A stretch of DNA of 43,812 nucleotides, taken from assembly GCF_014646695.1 (NCBI RefSeq), contig NZ_BMNT01000051.1, forward strand, positions 1 through 43,812. The letters run 5' to 3'. This DNA is from Sphaerisporangium melleum (GTDB lineage: Bacteria > Actinomycetota > Actinomycetes > Streptosporangiales > Streptosporangiaceae). Shown here one piece after another: positions 40,292-43,812 of this stretch (its first letter is position 1; each line of letters begins with the position of its first letter). Under the pieces are notes generated by a model, which did no database searches, had not been told where the DNA came from, and saw only the letters and a program-made list of their open reading frames with translations. The position numbers and the translations under genes were made by a program.

Positions 40292-41323
40292 TTGGGCACC
40301 ACCGATGTCGTTCTCACCGACACCAGCCCCTACGGTAGTCGCGTGGTGACCGTCGAACAGGACGGTTCGTCGTCGGTAGCTTACCTTCGCGACGCGCAGG
40401 GCGGGATCCACGGAGCCGTGTGGCTCGCCAACCATGGACCCGCTCCCTCCTCGGTCGACCTGGTGCGCATCGAGTCCGGCCAGACCCCGGTGATGCCCCT
40501 CGGCAACACCCGCGTCCCTGAGGGATCGCCGCCGTTCATCGCGGGCGAGCTGGAGGTGCTGTGGTTCGAGGAGGGCGACGGCGCCGCCCTCTACCGCAAC
40601 GGCGAGCTGCTGGCGGTGATTCCCGGCTGGGCCGACCTCGAACGGGGCATGCCCGGCTACGCGCGGGACGCCGCCGGCGAGTCACCGTTCGCCTGGCCGC
40701 TCGCCGACGCGCTGGAAGGACTCGCGCCACGCATCGCCAAGGCGCGCTCGTACTGGGAATGGCGGCACGGGGATGGCGCGTGGCCGTCGTTCCAGCAGTT
40801 CGTGATGAGCCACCTGGACGCCAAGGCCGGGCCCGCCGGTCGATATTGGGACGTGGGCGGCGACCGGCTCCCCACGGTGGGGATCACCGAGCGCCCGCAG
40901 GAGGGGTACACCCTGCTGTCCACCGTGGGGATGAGCTGCCAGCGCATGCCCACGGTCGAGCAGTACATCGACCGGCCGGACACCTTCGCGCGCATCGAGC
41001 TGGCGGTCGCCACCCGCGGCGAGGCGGCCGAGGCGGCCCGGCTGTTCCTGTGGCTGGCCCGCTACCCGTGGACGTCGGTCACCTGGCTCGGGCACGGGCA
41101 CACGGCACGCTGGTACCGCGAGTCGGCGTCCTTCCCCCTCGGACCGGGGTACCAAGGGGTGCTGATGCTCGACACGGTGCCCGGCCTGCCGGACCTGTCG
41201 GGGTTCGGGTTCAGCGGGGACGAAGTGCGCTGGCTGTGGCTGGTCCCGGTCACCGAGCCGGAGCTGCGGCTGATCGCCGAGCAGGGCCACGAGGCCGTGC
41301 CACTGACCGGGCGCCTCCCCTGA
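40292..41323 (+). CDS. Suppressor-of-fused (SUFU) domain protein
   Basis: About 343 residues. The C-terminal half (about 165-340) matches bacterial SUFU-domain proteins: LLSTVGMSCQRMPTVEQ, RIELAVATRG, FLWLARYPWTSVTWLGHGHT, LDTVPGLPDLSGFGFSGDEVRWLWLVPVTEPEL. The N-terminal half (TTDVVLTDTSPYGSRVV, LEVLWFEEGDGAALYRNGELLAVIPGW) is usual in actinobacterial members. The role in bacteria is unclear; SUFU domains occur in polymorphic-toxin immunity proteins but also alone. I chose the TTG at 40292 because GGCGGA precedes it and codon bias improves there; a GTG at 40241 would add 17 residues. No toxin gene is adjacent. Confidence 0.75.
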   Translation: MGTTDVVLTDTSPYGSRVVTVEQDGSSSVAYLRDAQGGIHGAVWLANHGPAPSSVDLVRIESGQTPVMPLGNTRVPEGSPPFIAGELEVLWFEEGDGAALYRNGELLAVIPGWADLERGMPGYARDAAGESPFAWPLADALEGLAPRIAKARSYWEWRHGDGAWPSFQQFVMSHLDAKAGPAGRYWDVGGDRLPTVGITERPQEGYTLLSTVGMSCQRMPTVEQYIDRPDTFARIELAVATRGEAAEAARLFLWLARYPWTSVTWLGHGHTARWYRESASFPLGPGYQGVLMLDTVPGLPDLSGFGFSGDEVRWLWLVPVTEPELRLIAEQGHEAVPLTGRLP

Positions 41324-41336
41324 GCGGGCGGGCCGG

Positions 41337-42452
41337 TCAGACGGGAATGAAGATCGCCAGGAGCAGCCAGACGGGGAAGAGCGTGGCGAGCAGCGAGTCG
41401 AGGCGGTCCATGAGCCCGCCGTGCCCGGGCAGCACGTTGCCCATGTCCTTGATGCCGAGATCGCGCTTGATCGTCGACTCGACGAGGTCGCCGAAGGTCG
41501 CGCACACGGCGACGACGGCGCCCAGCAGGGCCCCCTGCCAGAGCCGGCCGTCGAGGAGGAAGTGGACCAGCAGCGCCCCGCACACCACACAGGCGAGCAC
41601 GGAGCCGGCGAACCCCTCCCAGGTCTTCTTCGGGCTGATGATCGACATCTTGTGCCTGCCGAACAGGATGCCCGCGAAATAGCCGCCGATGTCGCTGCAC
41701 ACCGTCACCGCGATGAAGATGACCACCCGATGGGCGCCGTCCGGTTCGCTGAGCATCAACGGAACGAACCCGACGATCAGCATGGGATAGACGGCGGTGA
41801 GCAGGCTGGCCGAGGCGTCCCGCACGTACCCCTCGGGTCCGTGGACCATGCGCATGCCGAGCAGCACGAGCACGGTCAGTGTGAAGACGCCGAGCATCCA
41901 GATCGTCCCGCCCCAGTAGGCACCGGCGAGGACGCCGACCAGGCCCGCCAGCAGCGGGGGGATCGGCACCTGGATGCCCCGGCCGCCGAGGGCACGGGCC
42001 ATCTCCACGACGCCGATGCCGACCGCGGCGAGGACCACGATCAGGAACAGGACCTTGACCGTGTAGAGGGACGCGATGACCAGCGCGCCGAGCGCGACGC
42101 CGACACCGATCGCGGCGGGAAGGTTGCGGCCGGTGCGGATGCGCCCCGGCTTGCCGCCCTCCACCGTGACCTCCTCCTGCGGCGCACCGCGGCCCGCTCG
42201 CGCGGCAACCGGGCGGAGGTCAGCGCGGGGAGCCGCACCTGCTCCGGACGTGAGCGGCATGCTCTTGCCGGACGTCTCACCCCCCGCCGAGGGCAGGCCG
42301 CCCGCCGGGGTCTGCTCGCCGCCGGCCCCGGCCGCCGTGCCGTTCTCGCCGTTCGCGGACGCGGCGTGTCCCTGCGGGACCTGCTCGGGCGGACGCTCGC
42401 CTGACCCGCGTCCCGGAGCCGGCCCGGTGCCGTCCGCCGCCGTACCTTCCAC
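41337..42452 (-). CDS. cdsA: Phosphatidate cytidylyltransferase
   Basis: 371 residues. The family signature STIKRDLGIKDMGNVLPGHGGLMDRLDS lies near the C-terminus, with SPKKTWEG upstream. Eight or so hydrophobic segments cover about 105-371. It makes CDP-diacylglycerol from phosphatidate and CTP in the membrane for phospholipid synthesis. The first 100 residues are a Gly/Pro/Ala-rich cytoplasmic extension, longer than in most homologues; an internal start is possible, but the coding bias is maintained. GTG start with GGGA 5 bases upstream. Downstream of frr, possibly partly separated by a hairpin. Confidence 0.93.
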   Translation of the reverse strand: MEGTAADGTGPAPGRGSGERPPEQVPQGHAASANGENGTAAGAGGEQTPAGGLPSAGGETSGKSMPLTSGAGAAPRADLRPVAARAGRGAPQEEVTVEGGKPGRIRTGRNLPAAIGVGVALGALVIASLYTVKVLFLIVVLAAVGIGVVEMARALGGRGIQVPIPPLLAGLVGVLAGAYWGGTIWMLGVFTLTVLVLLGMRMVHGPEGYVRDASASLLTAVYPMLIVGFVPLMLSEPDGAHRVVIFIAVTVCSDIGGYFAGILFGRHKMSIISPKKTWEGFAGSVLACVVCGALLVHFLLDGRLWQGALLGAVVAVCATFGDLVESTIKRDLGIKDMGNVLPGHGGLMDRLDSLLATLFPVWLLLAIFIPV

Positions 42453-42549
42453 AGTGATCCCACTCTCGTACCACGGCCGTGCCGGGCGACCCGCCGTGCC
42501 GGAACCGCCCGGAGGCGGAGAGGGGGCGCGGGTGCCAGAACGCGGCGAG

Positions 42550-42587
42550 GGCGCTCCCCCACGGACACCGCCGGAGGGGGAAGCGCC
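42550..42587 (-). terminator. Hairpin between frr and cdsA
   Basis: Arms 42550-42560 (GGCGCTCCCCC) and 42576-42587 (GGGGGAAGCGCC) pair with one bulged A and a 15-base loop, about 30 bases after the frr stop. No U tract. It may end part of the pyrH-frr transcription and tune cdsA. Confidence 0.5.
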
Positions 42588-42617
42588 CCGACCTGACCTG
42601 TTGAACCGCTCCAGTGC

Positions 42618-43175
42618 TCAGACTTCGAGCAGCTCGGCTTCCTTGTGCTTCAGCAGCTCGTCGATCTTGGCGACGTGCTTCTGGGTGAGGTCGTCGAGCT
42701 CCTTCTCGGCGCGCCGCACCTCGTCCTCGCCGGCCTCGCCGTCCTTGACGAGCTTGTCGAGCGTCTCCTTGGCGTGACGCCGGATGTTGCGCACCGACAC
42801 CTTGCTGCTCTCGGCCTTGCTCCTGGCGACCTTGATGTACTCGCGGCGGCGCTCCTCCGACAGCTCGGGGAACACCACGCGGATCACCGCACCGTCGTTG
42901 CCGGGGTTGACCCCGAGGTCGCTGTCACGGATGGCCTTCTCGATGGCGCTCATCGCACCCTTGTCATAGGGCTGAATGATCACCATGCGGGCCTCCGGAA
43001 CGTGGAACGAGGCCAGCTGCTGCACCGGAGTCGGCGACCCGTAGTAGTCAACAATGATCTTGTTGAACATCGAGGGGCTGACTCTGCCGGTGCGGATCGC
43101 CGCGAAGTCCTCCTTGGCGACCGCGACCGCCTTGTCCATCTTCTCCTCGGCTTCGAGGAGGGTTTCGTCGATCAC
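42618..43175 (-). CDS. frr: Ribosome recycling factor
   Basis: 185 residues, the standard length. It starts [17 protein letters not shown] and carries [43 protein letters not shown] and the charged C-terminal helix of domain I. It splits post-termination ribosomes together with EF-G. It starts 9 bases after the pyrH stop, so the two are in one operon. Confidence 0.97.
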   Translation of the reverse strand: MIDETLLEAEEKMDKAVAVAKEDFAAIRTGRVSPSMFNKIIVDYYGSPTPVQQLASFHVPEARMVIIQPYDKGAMSAIEKAIRDSDLGVNPGNDGAVIRVVFPELSEERRREYIKVARSKAESSKVSVRNIRRHAKETLDKLVKDGEAGEDEVRRAEKELDDLTQKHVAKIDELLKHKEAELLEV

Positions 43176-43184
43176 AGCGGCTCC

Positions 43185-43812
<628 letters not shown>

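Overview
The window is about 43.8 kb of very GC-rich DNA (third codon positions nearly all G or C, GTG and TTG starts common). It comes from an actinobacterium, most likely a soil member of the Streptosporangiales (Streptosporangium, Nonomuraea or Microbispora-like). Support for this includes F420-type luciferase-like oxidoreductase, DivIVA-domain, CBM2 chitinase and AA10 LPMO genes, the actinobacterial gene order pyrH-frr-cdsA-rlmN, and an rRNA leader carrying the actinobacterial TTGAGAACTCAACAGTGTG motif. The assignment is by gene content and base use only. No insertion sequence, prophage, CRISPR array or recognisable defence island was seen.

Layout. 1-260: leader and two candidate promoters of a leftward rRNA operon lying outside the window. 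0.5-3 kb: AI-2E-family exporter and a GT-C-like membrane protein. 3-6.2 kb: two tandem secreted GH18 chitinases under a promoter whose start site is covered by a perfect 25-bp palindrome. 6.5-9.5 kb: LeuE-type exporter, a DUF5519-like protein, a VC0807-like membrane protein and an SDR. 9.5-13.2 kb: a rifampin-phosphotransferase/PEP-synthase-like enzyme whose promoter lies inside a perfect 14+14-bp inverted repeat, then a convergent LLM oxidoreductase. 13.4-14.1 kb: a lipoprotein and a stand-alone initiator tRNA with promoter and terminator. 14.2-22.3 kb (leftward): a fused carboxylate-amine ligase/circularly permuted ATP-grasp protein, an asparagine-synthase-type amidotransferase, an S9 peptidase, a DLH-like hydrolase and RNase Z. 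22.5-24.8 kb: a large secreted peptidoglycan amidase. 24.8-32.7 kb: a polyamine uptake and oxidation operon (aldehyde dehydrogenase, potADBC, FAD oxidase) divergent from an Lrp/AsnC regulator. 32.8-36.8 kb: DivIVA-domain protein, two-gene ABC exporter, methyltransferase. 36.8-41.3 kb: membrane-anchored LPMO, RNase HI, small membrane protein, RlmN, SUFU-domain protein. 41.3-43.8 kb: cdsA, frr and the end of pyrH.

How the parts work together. Chitinases and LPMO form a chitin/polysaccharide degradation theme split over two sites. The Pot transporter, FAD oxidase and aldehyde dehydrogenase form a putrescine/spermidine utilisation route probably controlled by the adjacent Lrp-type protein. The most unusual assembly is the 16.2-22.3 kb cluster. 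It has the logic of the NAGGN (N-acetylglutaminylglutamine amide) osmolyte pathway (amide-bond ligase, amidotransferase, peptidase), but the ligase is a two-domain GCS2/ATP-grasp fusion and the peptidase is of the S9 type. It is the best candidate here for a little-described small-peptide pathway.
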